A DNA stretch of 64,000 nt, taken from contig CM062196.1 of NCBI GenBank assembly GCA_031216445.1, positions 600,001 to 664,000 on the forward strand, read 5' to 3'. Shown here one piece after another: positions 25,981 through 37,625 of this stretch. The position numbers were made by a program, and so were the translations under genes. Positions within the stretch are counted from its first letter, which is position 1. Every line of letters begins with the position of its first letter. The notes under the pieces are model-generated. The model searched no databases. It worked only from the letters and a program-made list of their open reading frames with translations, and was not told the origin of the DNA. The stretch comes from Lateolabrax maculatus. Lineage: Eukaryota; Chordata; Actinopteri; Acropomatiformes; Lateolabracidae.

Positions 25981-26838
25981 TAGTCAAGAATAAAACTGGA
26001 ATATGAATAAAAAGGCCCAATCTGCGCTTCTGATCAGATGAATATTAGCCTGACTCACGTCTACAGATCCAGTTATACCTTCAGGCCGCAGGACATTTGA
26101 ACTTTAGCTGAACCACGAGTTCAAACTGAGTTTGGTTTTAAACACTGAGCTCCTCATAAGCAGAATGTTTCTTGTGTTTGTTGTGCAGAAAGAGCTCTCT
26201 TTTAAAAAGTAGATCTTCACCTCTGGTTTAAATGCTTTAAAAAAGCTCAGATAAATAATCTGGAGCTTTTGATGGGATCACATGATTGAGAGTCAAAGTT
26301 CCTTCAGTCTCACCTCAACGTCCATTTAGTGATTTAATTTAGGTTTATTATTTCGTTTAGTCAGCTGATTACAATTGAACCGATCAGCAGACATGTTGGG
26401 TGGTGTTAAGGTGTTAAAGAGTTATTACACTATTACACATATACTGACTTTTAGTCCAAAAACACTGGATCCTACATTTCCCATAATGCATCTGGATGGT
26501 GTCTTTCATCATGATGTCATTTGAGCCTCCCTGCCTGGTAATATCTCCCAGAATCCCTCAGTGTGTTACCAGTTCACACTGAGTCCACAAGATGGCAGCA
26601 GAGCTTTTTATTTTAACATGAGGTGGCTACAATTAGGATGAAATATCATTATTATTATCATTATTAGTAGAAGTGTTATTATTAATATTGTTATTCTTGT
26701 TATTTGGAGTTGGTCCAGACAGCAGCAGAATAACATATGAACATATTTCAGGTTCCATGCATCAAAATATACTGAAAGTTATATATATTATCTATTATAG
26801 ATCTGATATTATTGATCATGAATGTGCTGAGCACTTTA
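25981..26838. other. Intergenic with weak repeat similarity
   Basis: The stretch 26465-26600 (CTACATTTCCCATAATGCAT and CACAAGATGGCAGCAGAGC) resembles a scattered fish repeat. No gene is visible. Confidence 0.4.
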
Positions 26839-27130
26839 ATGCTGCAGCTGGTGAAGACGGAGCTCATTTGAATGACTTTATATCCTGGGTAGCGGGTAGT
26901 TGGATCTTTAATAATACATAATCAATTATTATTGATCATACTTTGTTTCAATGATCTGAATCTGTAACTCAGTAACTAAAGCTGTAAGATAAAAAAAGTG
27001 CAGTAAAAACTACATTTCCCTCTGAGTAGTGGAGTGAAAGTAGAAAGCTTCTCAAGTAAAGTACAAGTACCTCAAAATGATACCTCAGTACAGTAATCGA
27101 GTAAATGTACTTAGTTACTTTCCACCTCTG
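26839..27130 (+). mobile_element. 3' half of the TIR element family
   Basis: It follows 40840-41134 in order: GGAGCTCATTT, ACTTTATATCCTG, ATCTGAATCTGTAA, AAGTAAAGTACAAGTACCTC and finally GTTACTTTCCACCTCTG. The left end is absent. Confidence 0.8.
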
Positions 27131-30100
27131 TCGATGGACTCCATGTCCCACAATGCAACAGAAATGGAAGAAAAGAATAAGTAATCTCTAGAAAATGGAT
27201 TTCCAACTCGTCAGTAGTTTCCTGGTGTGATTTTACTGATGTTTTATTGTGTGAACACTGTAGCTGTGGAACATGTTGTTGAGCCACCAGGGGGCAGCTG
27301 ATCCGTTCTCGCAGATATCACCAGCTCTACAACAGGATCAATATGTTTATTTAAACAGCTGCTTTCCCCTCTGATTCAGAAGAAAACTACTGAACAAGAC
27401 TTCCGTTTAAAGACTCGATGGTTTTAGTCATTTAAACATTATTAATATTATTATTATTATTATCATTATCATGACCACTGTGTTGAGTGAGCAGACAAAG
27501 ATGCCAGAAGCTCCTTTAAGAAGGACTTCTGTGATATTTGTTTGTTTTCTGCCATGTGATTTGAATTTGTCATCTAATTAAAGTGCATTTTCTATTTTAT
27601 CGATCTTACTGATTGAGCTGCATCACCCAGACTTTGACTTTTATTAACTGATCAAGTGAATCGACACTGTTTTTAAATGTAGTTGGTCTCCTGAGCAACA
27701 CCTTTGTTATTTGTCGCCAGTTTCCATCTGAAAATGAATGAATTTGCAGCAGTTTTTCTATTTATTTATTTCTATTTCAGTCTGAGTCCATTCTTTGGTT
27801 GTCAGTGGTCAGTAAGACCTTCTGCTGCAGTGACTAACATTCAGAGAGCTTGGAAGAAGAGCTGCCTGAGAGGCTCAGCTCAGGGTGACAAACGCCCACA
27901 AACACTGACATGCATTTAAAAGGTTTGTAGGTTTGTCTGTTTGATGTGTTTTGGGATGATCTTAATTCTAATTAGTAAAATAACCTCTCCATATTTACGT
28001 TTTTTTCAGAGTATATTCAGTATAATGTGATCTTTGGCTGAATTTCTCAGATTTGTGCAGAGAATAATTTCAGTGGTTTTAACCTGAATGTTTAGCAGGC
28101 TGGACAGATACTTTCAGTTGCATCTGAAATAACTGATATAATAATGTTGGAGGTGTACATCGGTATATCTAATAGAAAGAACCAAAGATATTTTCTGTAC
28201 AACAGCGCAGTTTTTATTCAGTCAGTTTGTTCACTTGAGAAAAGTCCAGTTTGTCCAAAGAAACATCTGAGGAGGAAAGAAGATAAAAACAACCTTCAGC
28301 CATGTTCCTGTGCTGTTAGTGACCCTCCGATCACTCACATTACACAGGTCGGGTTTCTGATTCTGATGTTTCTTTACATTAAATATCCTTGGAGTTGCTT
28401 GATTCAATAAACTATTTAAATCAAATGATTTAGAGTTCTCTGTTTGAATTACACACCTGGTGTAAGAAGCTTTAAAACACAAGACTGTGATGTGGGGAGA
28501 GAAAATGTACAATAAAATACAATTGAAAGGTTAAATGAATTCCTCCTCCTTCACACCAGTCACCCATCACCTTGTTGAGCCCACACTATATAAACCAGTT
28601 TCCAACCAAATGTGAACTGAATTTGAAGAAAATCCCCAAAGTGAAACATAAATGAACGCTTGTTTCCATGAATATTACTGTAGGTTAACAGGTAAACAAG
28701 GTAAACAGCTGCTGGCAGGAGAGTTCAGTTGGGACATACTGATCTTTATATATGAGGAATACAAGTTCCAATCAATAAATCAATGATGGACTTAAATAAA
28801 CGGAGCACTGTTTTAAGGGAATTCCTGTGAAAATCAACAGTTCTTTACAAACTAACTGAAGTCTTCCAGGAAGTTATCAGGAAACTACCAACAGAACGAC
28901 AGAAGTCCATCAATCTTTTATTTCAATATCACTACATTTGGGCACAAAAATGACTTCCTCACACTGCAGAAAGATGGTGCTCGTGGTTAAAAGAAACAGC
29001 CGATGGAAGAACCCCCCCCAGTGGCCCCTTAACAACGCTGCTGTAATGTTGCTGTAGCTTTGTACAGCGCAGCACTGAGGGAACTTGAGACTGTTCAGTC
29101 TAAACTGATGGAAACTAACTTCTACAGGAGAGACATAGCGTTGGATTAAATCTCACACTGAGGTACATGAACAGGGTCAGGCAATAATCTATGAACTGAA
29201 ACTTTAAGTTATTTATTTTCACCTGCAGCCCGCACATACAAACTGCAGCCATGTTGAATACTGCTGAAGCCAGAGTGACGTGACAGGGAGGAGTGGAGAC
29301 GTCTCAGACACAAAACATGTCACAAAGCAAAGTGCATTAATGTGATCAGCGCGGTGTGAGTGGTGTGAGGAGGTCTGCAGGATCGACCTGTGCTTGTTGC
29401 TCTCCCACTTCAGCTTGTTCTGTTTGTGCTTCGTAAAGTTTTCAGCTCACTTATGTTTGGATAATAAACCAAACTGTCAGGTAAAGCGGTCGGAAAGGCA
29501 TTTCAAATATACAGCGACTGCTCAGACGATGCTCGGTCCAACTTCCTGCCAGTTAAAGGAACATTTAGAAATCCTCTTGTTGTCTTGGTTCTGCAGAGTC
29601 TAAGCTTAGCCTTGCTCAGCACAGCAGGGCTTAAAGCGGGGGTAAAGGAGGATTTCCCACAGCGTTTCATAGTGGAGCCGCCCGCCAACATCACAGGAAA
29701 GTCTTTATGAAATATAATAATCATATGAAGAGGAAAACCACATCACACAGCAAAGACCACGTAGGCCGGCGCTAACCCATCACTGGAGAGGACCCTGGAC
29801 TAGTCTAGCTCTATCAGAAGAGAAACAAATCCACGACCATCTGATCTACATGAAAAAGAGAAAATTAACCAAATACATGAAAGCCATTCAAAAATGTATT
29901 TTTAAAAAAGCATTTTCAATTTCATTTCATTTTCAATTAAAGTGAAGGTTCGGGGATGGCCTTAATGCTAATCCTTAATTCAGTTGATTCAGGGGACGTA
30001 AGGTTTGAGCTCCGTTAACTCTACAGGACTGTTGTCGGCCAACGAGATCCAACATGTCAGTCAGAAGAGAAGCTGTTGTCTCTTTTGATGGAGCTGCTTC

Positions 30101-31302
30101 CAGTCTTTATGCTAAGCTAGGCTCAACACATCCTGGACCTCTCTCTGAAACAGATTTCCATCTGAAACATCTTCCCTCTGGAGATGATTCCTCAAATCTT
30201 GGACTGTTCCTTTAACTCTTATATACAGCTGGTCCATCAGCAGCTGCTGTCTGTGCTCAGGTGTGTCCGGGGAGTCCGACAGAGATGAAAACGGAGCGAA
30301 AGGCCGGCTCGTGTTTGTGGAAATCATCCAGTCCTTCTGGAGCTTCCTCATGCTTTAACGTGGGAGCGTCTGTTGTGTCCAATTCCTGTCCGTCAGCTCA
30401 TCAGACCACCTGCAGCTGCTGAAAACGTTCGTCTAATGAAAGCAGGAGGCAGAAAACATCCTGTTGTTGACCGTCACAACCACTCATTAGATGAAGGAAT
30501 ACGTCACTGTTTTTCTGCCTCAACCGTAGCTGTTCAGTGGTTTTATTTATGAATAATGTACTAGGGGGCACCGACCAAACCGCATAGGACCGGCCCAACC
30601 TGGGCTTCAGGCCTTTTTGTTTATGTAAAGCTCTGGTCTCTGGTTGGGTTCAGGTTTGGGTATTTTCTAACTTATAAAGTAATCTGTGTCTTTGTGGGTG
30701 TTGAGCGTTTCCAATGCGTTGCATTAGCTGTGCGAGCTAACGGCTTTCAGGTCGGATCCGGGTCTCAAAATTGGCAGCATCGAGTTGCGTCTGAAAGACG
30801 CATAACTTTAGCTACATCTCAGCATTTTGCAATGAATCCTGGGTATTGTAAGAACTACTGAAATAAATCAGTGCTTGACTCTAATCAGAAAACTTTACTT
30901 TTTTTGTCACTACTTTTTAACCTTTTTCTATAAATACAGGTTCCATTCAGGTGTGGCACAATAAAAATCAGTGGATTATTCCTTTATTATAAAGTTAGTG
31001 TGGCGGTTCATGTTGGCAGCAGTTAGTTGGTTGTGTGCATGTTTTTTAAAAGTATTTTGGGGCCACAAACAGCAGTTCTGGGCCAGGAGGAGCCCGAGGC
31101 CCTGCTATAGATACAGTTTGTATTATCAGTGGTTTTGTTCCTCTGGGCTTCAGTGTTCAGACAGACGGAGGAGGAGAGCCGAAGAAGACCGATCCTCCAG
31201 GGTGCAGAGCTGGGGAGAGAGGGGAGGGAGAGTCTCTGGGGGAGTTCATCAGCAGACCTCCCCTCCCCCTCCTGCCTCTCTACGGCGAGTCTGCCGCTCG
31301 CT
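27131..31302. other. Gene-poor stretch; probably includes diras1 3' UTR
   Basis: No coding frame was recognised. The part just below 31303 should hold the diras1 3' UTR (minus strand), whose end cannot be set from sequence alone. Near 30074-30120 lies an inverted fragment of the repeat seen at 11816-12080. Confidence 0.45.
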
Positions 31303-31593
31303 CTACATGACGCTGCACTTCCCCTTCAGCTTGTCGGCTCGTTTCTGTTTTCCCGAGCGCTTGCCGTCGATGCTCAGGCTCATGTCCCTCTTCTTCTCCA
31401 GGGCCAGCAGCTCCTGGAACAGTTCCTTCACGTTGGAGTTCGTCTTGGCCGACGTCTCCATGAAGGCACACTTCCAGGCGGCGGCCTGAGCCTCGCCCTC
31501 CTTCGTCTCCAGCTCACGCTGGGCCGTCTCATCGCTTTTGTTGCCCACGAGCATGATGGGAATGGACTCCACGGTGCCTTTGATGGCCAGAAC
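31303..31593 (-). CDS. diras1: diras1 coding exon 3 (C-terminal)
   Basis: This exon encodes residues 104-199 and the stop codon TAG. The acceptor is a pyrimidine-rich CCCTCCAG just above 31593. It carries the base-binding NKSD (121-124; NKCD in human Di-Ras) and ETSAK (149-153) motifs, a basic tail around KRSGKQKR, and the C-terminal prenylation box CSVM (196-199), whose final Met suggests farnesylation. The IDGKRSGKQKR phrase is closer to DIRAS1 than to DIRAS2, while ESIPIMLVGNK is closer to DIRAS2 as I recall it. Confidence 0.93.
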   Translation of the reverse strand, partial: VLAIKGTVESIPIMLVGNKSDETAQRELETKEGEAQAAAWKCAFMETSAKTNSNVKELFQELLALEKKRDMSLSIDGKRSGKQKRADKLKGKCSVM

Positions 31594-32700
31594 CTGGAGG
31601 GACAGGGGACGAAGTCAGTCGGGACTCTACGTCTGTGGAGGCCTCAACAAGTTTTAAAAGTTTTAAAGTTTTAAAAAGTGAAATTCAAACCCACATTTCT
31701 GGAAAACACTCATGATACAGATTTACAGCTTTTAAACTTTACATGAGACAAGTTTCCTGTTGTCGCGTTATCAGCAATAACTCAACATGCTGTTTGTATT
31801 TAAGGACAAAGAAATGACTGTTTCATATAAATGTACTTTTTTAAATGACAAAATCACAAACATGAAAAATAAAGTGAAGAAAGTACACCCCTTTGTTTTA
31901 CTGGTTCTTTACTGCAAATATTTTATCAATATTTTACTTGGAACTCAATTTAAAAGAACCTCAAATCTCATCTGTATGTAGAAAAACAGACCAAGTTGCT
32001 GTAGCTCACATTTACAGATAACAGCTACAATACTAGCTGTTACTTATTCCAGTGAGACCATGGTGACTGCTACCAACAAACCGCAGCAAATCACGTCTGA
32101 TGGTTAAAATATATTAAAGATATTAGAAATCTAATAATATAATAATCCAAAATGTCTCTTTCTTTGTCACGTTAGCTCACAAATTGACAGGACCAGCTGC
32201 AGCTCAGATCTGAGGGATGGAGGTGATGCCTTTAAATACCGATGTGATGTACTCAAATGTACAACAAACAGATGAAATGTCGGTCGGAGCTCGACTGCTA
32301 TCTAACTCGCCTAATATGCGCAGGTAAAGTGGTGCATGTATTTTGTCACGTCTGAAGGGGATCTTTAAAGATAAGGAACCTCATGTCTTTTTAAAACATC
32401 AAAATAACATTATAGTGACATTTCTTTCTTCTGCTTGTGATGCATGTTTACCAGCCAAAACTTTTTATCTTGTCAGTTTACACACAAAAAATCGACAGCA
32501 GCTAATAAAACTTCAACAGGAGAAGCCTGTTAACAGCACTGATTTTGTGTATTTAGAGGTTGCAGTGACGGGACACGATGGCGTGCTCTGGATCAATCCC
32601 TGTCTCTGTTTATTATAGTAGAGGCACACCACCTTACTTGAAATAAGGACTACCAGTGCTAACATCAGAAGAAATATATTGAGGGATTAAAGGCTGGGAC

Positions 32701-32871
32701 CTGTTGGTATATGGGTTTGAGCTCCTCCAGCGACTGGCGGCTGGTGATGGAGTAGACCAGGATGAAGGCGTGGCCCTTGGAGATGGAAAGGCGCTGCATG
32801 GCTGGAAACTGGTGACTTCCTGTTGTGTCGGTGATCTGCAGCGTGCAGACGCTCTTATCGCAGCTGATCAC
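32701..32871 (-). CDS. diras1: diras1 coding exon 2
   Basis: Exactly 57 codons in phase 0, residues 47-103. It is bounded by acceptor TCTCTGCAG and donor CAG|GTCCCA. It encodes the DTTGS G3 motif (61-65); Ser65 sits where Ras has the catalytic Gln61, a known Di-Ras trait linked to low intrinsic GTP hydrolysis. It also contains FPAMQRLSISKGHAFILVYS. The donor is weaker than consensus, but the frame joins cleanly to exon 3. Confidence 0.93.
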
Positions 32872-32963
32872 CTGCAGAGACACCGCAGAGAGAACACGTA
32901 CTGATCAATAATTCAACGAGTTGTTGGCAGTCAAAGTTCAAAGGACACGCCACAGTGTCCTAC

Positions 32964-33101
32964 CTGTCTGTATGTGTCCTCCACAGTGGGGATGTAGGTG
33001 TCTCTGAAGGTGCCTTTGACAAACCGGAGGACCAGCGAGCTCTTCCCCACCCCGCCGGCTCCGAACACCACCACCCGGTAGTCGTTACTCTGCTCGGGCA
33101 T
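32964..33101 (-). CDS. diras1: diras1, Di-Ras small GTPase, coding exon 1
   Basis: This is the first coding exon of a complete 199-residue Ras-family GTPase (46 + 57 + 96 residues over three exons; human DIRAS1 is 198). Di-Ras proteins are membrane-anchored, mainly neural GTPases that stay largely GTP-bound and restrain Ras signalling. Visible motifs are the P-loop GAGGVGKS (residues 14-21) and switch I IPTVEDTY with Thr39. The start is the ATG at 33101, because the MPEQSNDYRV N-terminus matches the family exactly. The donor is CAG|GTAGGA and intron 1 is only 92 bp. An acceptor (TTCTCTTTCTCAG) at 33145 shows that a non-coding first exon lies upstream. DIRAS1 is preferred over DIRAS2 from the C-terminal tail and the nearness of apc2, though some residues look DIRAS2-like. 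Confidence 0.95.
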
Positions 33102-33145
33102 TCTGGGAGTTGGAGTCCGCCTGCTCTGGATAGCTGACCTGTATG
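33102..33145 (-). other. diras1: diras1 5' UTR part of the first coding exon
   Basis: Forty-four bases lie between the strong acceptor TTTCTCAG and the initiator ATG. The acceptor directly upstream implies that transcription starts in a separate exon at higher coordinates. Confidence 0.65.
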
Positions 33146-33929
33146 CTGAGAAAGAGAAGAAAAGATTAAAAGTTTTCACATAATTACATTATTGTACACA
33201 TATCATGTATTCTGCGTTTTACATTGATTTGTTGGATAGATATTCACCATCTGTGGCAAATCTATCTAAATAAGTTGAATAGTAATAAAATATAGTGAAT
33301 ATCTGGTAACACTTTAAAAGCAGGACTAAAGGGGGATGCGGGAAATGAGCCTGAACTCATCTGATCACTGGGAGTGTTCAGACAGAGCGAATGTGAATGT
33401 AATTAGTCTGAGTGCCATCAACAGTAACTGGTAAATGAAAACCACTCTGCTGTTTTTATTCTGGGAGAGTCCTTCAGCTGGACGCCCAACCTGCTTCAAG
33501 TGCAGATCACCTCCATCACAATGAGCATGTAATTACTGTGATCGCCTCATTATATCCAGGGTGTGAACTACAGGGCGGCCGGGGGGCTCGGCTTCACTTG
33601 ATAACACATGAGCTCCTCTGAAAACATAATTTGTGACATTTTTGGGGGTCTCAATATACTATTTTCTCCATGCATTTATATTTTTCTGCATCATCCTCAC
33701 CATGGATCATGTGTAAATTAGGCTATTATGGATATATGATTCATGCATGAGGGTCATTCATCATTAATTCACTTTGATAAGGGTAACGGCAGTGGCATGG
33801 ACGCTATTCTTGCTATCAGCATCGAAGTGCTGCGGCGCAGCATCATAAACTTGTTGATGAGGACTCGATCCCTTTAGGCAGCCTGGCGTGCTCTGTTTCT
33901 AATTTAATGCTCACACATTGGTGTGTTTA
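33146..33929. other. Probable diras1 5' intron sequence
   Basis: Nothing recognisable beyond AT-rich unique-looking sequence. It lies upstream of the diras1 acceptor and is probably intronic. Confidence 0.4.
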
Positions 33930-34400
33930 TAGCACAGACTGTAGAAAAGATGTGGTGGTTGCCAAGGTGACATCACCCATCCATCGGTTGGTGGACGGCC
34001 ACTTTGAAGTTGCGAGTTCGCCGTCGCCATCTTGGTATTTTGGAGCCAGAAGTGACATCATTTGGACGCGACGGTGGCGCCACCTCTATCCCGATGGGCG
34101 GTCGCCATGGTAGTGACTTGTCAATCACGTGGTAGCCCCGCCCTAAAGCATACGCTGCTTTATCGTCTATTTTCCTCTAAACTGGACCATAGTTTACTAA
34201 ATGAACATCCTGTTGTACTGAAGAAGACTTGAAACCAGCGACTGAGACCATAAACTCATCAGGAAAATGTTTCCTGAGGTAATAAATCAGGTGAGAAGTC
34301 GGGTCATTTTCTCATTGACTTCTATACAATCTGACTTCTGTTAGCAGCCAGTGGAGTCGCCCCCTGCTGGCTGTTAGAGAGAACGCAGGTTTAAGGCTAT
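33930..34400 (+). mobile_element. Common teleost interspersed repeat
   Basis: The stretch includes GACTTCTATACAATCTGACT and, near its end, GTGGAGTCGCCCCCTGCTGG followed by CTGTTAGAGAGAACGCAGGTT. I recognise this series as a frequent short interspersed repeat of teleosts. The coding-looking frame at 33907-34113 belongs to the repeat. Confidence 0.65.
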
Positions 34401-34429
34401 CATCTACAAAAGATATATTGCACATATTT

Positions 34430-34640
34430 AGTATTTTTTTCATATTCTGTACTGTTAATTATACTTACTACTACTTAGCACTAGTGCTCTAGTACTTTAA
34501 ATTACTATATTTACGCATACCCTTGCACCTTGCATTACTTGTCTTGTCTGTACTTGTTACGCACCAATACACCACAGAAAATTCCTTGTATGTGAAAACC
34601 TACTTGGCAATAAACCCAATTCTGAATTCCGAATTCAGAC
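34430..34640 (+). mobile_element. LINE 3' UTR, same family as 25150-25980
   Basis: It is the reverse complement of about 25150-25350 (TACTACTACTTAGCACTAGT, TAGTACTTTAA, CTTGCACCTTGCA, CCAATACACCACAG). It ends with TTGGCAATAAACCCAATTCT, a LINE tail phrase. There is no coding part; it is a 5'-truncated insertion. Confidence 0.8.
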
Positions 34641-36519
34641 CCGGAGGCTGCTGCTTGGTTTATGGGCTATTTTGCTATTTGACCTCGCCGTTTATTATTT
34701 GTGCCAATAAACTATAGAATATATAAAGTACATCACTCTGCTTTCGATGGCCGTATTGTATCATACTGTGGCGTTTGGTTTTGATCCCCTTGTCCACGTG
34801 GAGGTTCAATGTGGTCACTGATTATTATATTTCAGATGTGCTGACATAAGGAAAGTACGCCTACATGCTTGCAGCTATGAGTGTTTCTTTGCAACAAGAG
34901 TCAGCCAGTCCTCTCTTAAACTTAGTTTAAAATATTAAAACAGTTTGGAAGCTCTTGGTAGCTAATGGTTTGTTTTAGTCATTGGTTCAGGTATACATGG
35001 TGTTTACATATGAAGTGTACTTTTCCTAGCCTCAGCTTTACTATATTGCTTCGACTTTAACGTATATTCTTTTGTTTTTCTATTTTTTACTGAACTCAGA
35101 AGCATCCACTGAATCCTGTGAATGGTGTGCAGGCCTGCTGTATATAATCCTGTGAATGGTGTGCAGGCCTGCTGTATATAATCCTGTGAATGGTGTGCAG
35201 GCCTGCTGTATATAATCCTGTGAATGGTGTGCAGGCCTGCTGTATATAATCCTGTGAATGGTGTGCAGGCCTGCTGTATATAATCCTGTGAATGGTGTGC
35301 AGGCCTGCTGTATATAATCCTGTGCGTATGTGTCAGACAGAAGGCAGCGGGGGGGGAATAATTGCTGCTGTGACGAGTGTGTTTGCGTTGCAGCTCCGTG
35401 ACATTTAAATCTTCAGTGACTGTAAAAGGTGGACGCTGCATCTGACGAGCACCTCGTCCTCCCTGAACCCTCTCGCTGTATTCACAGACAACGTGACCAA
35501 CGGGAATGAAGTAAGAAGATGGAGCAAAGGCCTCTGGGAGTTTCCCAGAATGCCGAGCCATATTGCCCCGCAGAACGGGTCATCGATCAGAGCTATAAAA
35601 ACCAGAGAGGCTACTGACGAGTTTCAACCAGAGACCAGATTTTGACAGTGTGATATTATATATACTGTATTTCATTTATACCCTCACACTCTCATTAAAC
35701 TAAATACTGGAAACATCACCACAAACGATCTGCTGGATAATATATGGTTTGTTATAACTCCTAAAAACACTCTCTATTGAAACAACATTAAATATAATAT
35801 TAAAAATACAATACAAACATAAATACAAAAAACAATAGGAATTTACGTTGAGAATAAAAATCATCGTCTAATCCAGTTGAGGAGCAAATGGTCAAATAAT
35901 ACAAAATGAAACATATTAGTGCATAAACTATTAGTTGATTAATTAATTTCTTGATCAGGAGAAAATTCATTTATAACAATTGTGATTGTTTAATTAATGT
36001 ATTAAGCTAAACTATGATGAATACATTTCTTTACGTTTCCTGACGCATACATTTTACCTGAACAATGCTGTATAAGGGCCACATTTAGGATAAAAAATCA
36101 GAGATTACAAGAATAAAGTCGTTATGTAATAAGAATAAAGTCATAATATTTCAAGAAAAAAAGGGAATATTACAAGAATAAAGTCAAGATTTTAACACTG
36201 GTAGTAAACAGATGATGCTGCAGCTACATGCAGCCTGTTCTATCAGGATTTTATTCTTCGAAATATCACAACATTTTTGTCGTAATATTATGACTTATTT
36301 CTCAAAAAGTCTCTCTCTCTCTGGCCCTAATGCTGTTTGTACTAACCAGATAAAATTTATATTTTTCCTAGTGAAGTTCTGAGGACCAAAACGTTAATAA
36401 TTCAGTATAAGTGATCAATAGTGGCCTTTGTAGTAATTGTTGTGTATTGTGTGATCTTCAAATGTGTTTGTTTGGACCGACCGATAATCCTTAGTCCTAA
36501 AGTACTTTCAGTTTTCTAT
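34641..36519. other. Intergenic or intronic, one minisatellite
   Basis: No gene was seen apart from the 34-bp array at 35112-35324. AT-rich. Confidence 0.4.
35112..35324. repeat. 34-bp minisatellite, six identical copies
   Basis: The unit starts AATCCTGTGAATGGTGTGCA and ends GGCCTGCTGTATAT. Starts fall at 35112, 35146, 35180, 35214, 35248 and 35282, followed by a partial unit at 35316. I see no mismatch between full copies, so the expansion is recent. The SRPAHHSQDYIQQ open frame is the repeat translated. Confidence 0.97.
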
Positions 36520-36595
36520 CGCGTCACAATGACCCAGAACCCAGCGTGACACCTTCACAGGTTGTGTCCAACGTCAACATTATACTAACTTATTA
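36520..36595 (+). repeat. Dispersed repeat shared with 9462-9545
   Basis: Matches GCGTCACAATGACCCAGAAC, GTGACACCTTCACA and TTGTGTCCAA in the same order and orientation as the earlier copy. Confidence 0.7.
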
Positions 36596-37098
36596 TTGAT
36601 TAATGATTGAACTTCACTTAATAAAGACGACCCACTCTTTCTCCTGAGCCACAGCTGCCCCTCTTACTGTCCGTCTTAATGACCCACCAGTGTCAAAATC
36701 ACTGAGAACTACTCAACATGTACAGGGTCGGGGTCTCCGGTTGTGTGAGACGCATGTACACCTTTCAAACATCTGTCTGGAATATGACTGATGTTTGTTT
36801 GTGTATCAGTTACCAGGACGTCCTGGCATCCCTTTAAGACCATTTCACACCTTGATAGTCATGAGCGTGGAGGTGTGAACGGCCCTCAACAGCCGGACCC
36901 TCCTGTGTTTGGACATGCGGTGAAGTGTCTTCAGGAATCTACAGCGAGTCCGGCGGCCTCACGATGCTTTTAGAAACACAAGTACAGCGTTTCTCAGGTT
37001 CAGATCAGCTGCTGTTCAGAGCGCCGACGTCACCGCTCCTTATCGCACCCACAAATTTAGACCGGTGACTAATCAGCAGCTCGTTAATCAATCTGTGC

Positions 37099-37149
<51 letters not shown>
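37099..37149. repeat. (AC)n microsatellite
   Basis: About 25 AC units, uninterrupted. A GT run of about 35 bp lies 65 bp downstream, so the two form an inverted pair that could pair as a hairpin. Confidence 0.95.
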
Positions 37150-37151
<2 letters not shown>

Positions 37152-37206
37152 GCCTCCTGATAGCATCCATTGTGTTTCTGGATGTAACCATGGCAGCACC
37201 TCAATG

Positions 37207-37213
<7 letters not shown>

Positions 37214-37248
<35 letters not shown>
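37214..37248. repeat. (GT)n microsatellite
   Basis: About 17 GT units, complementary to the AC run at 37099-37149. Confidence 0.95.
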
Positions 37249-37249
<1 letters not shown>

Positions 37250-37570
37250 GCCGTGGCGACGCCGCTCGGAGGATAGAGGGAGAGAGACGACAGACAGCAG
37301 AGATTTATGCACTCACAGAGGAGCGCAAACATGTCATCATCAGCAGGGCCGTTGTCATGGTTACCTGCCTGCCCACCTCCCGTGACGTCACTTCCTGTGC
37401 GGAGGCGGGCAGCGGGGAAAACACCACCGAGCATCAACGCTACATCAGAGCTACAGAAATAAACCGATACACTGGTTCTGCTGTGACTCTGATGTTGGCG
37501 GCCTCAGGCCAGATGAGGAAACTTCCACTTCAGATCAGGAACAAATGACTTAGTGTGTCCTGATAGTTAA

Positions 37571-37625
37571 CCAGTGGTGGAAAGTAACCAAGTACATTTA
37601 CTCAAGTTCTGTACTCAAGTACACA
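37571..37625 (-). mobile_element. Inverted right-end fragment of TIR element
   Basis: CAGTGGTGGAAAGTAACCAA then GTACATTTACTCAAG is the reverse complement of the right end at 41080-41134. Confidence 0.75.

Noticed and set aside
25478..26020. 180-codon minus-strand frame taken as a host gene
   Set aside because: The C-terminus is a LINE protein end and the middle is the 17-bp array, so it is annotated as a mobile element relic.
30112..30351. 79-codon minus-strand frame (MRKLQKDWM start)
   Set aside because: Its end runs into a known-looking fish repeat (TTTATGCTAAGCTAGGC) and it has no recognised domain; probably repeat-derived.
31129..31674. 181-codon plus-strand open frame
   Set aside because: It is the antisense shadow of diras1 coding exon 3, whose minus-strand product matches a known family.
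35112..35324. CRISPR-like direct repeats
   Set aside because: Units are head-to-tail with no unique spacers, in a eukaryotic context; this is a minisatellite.
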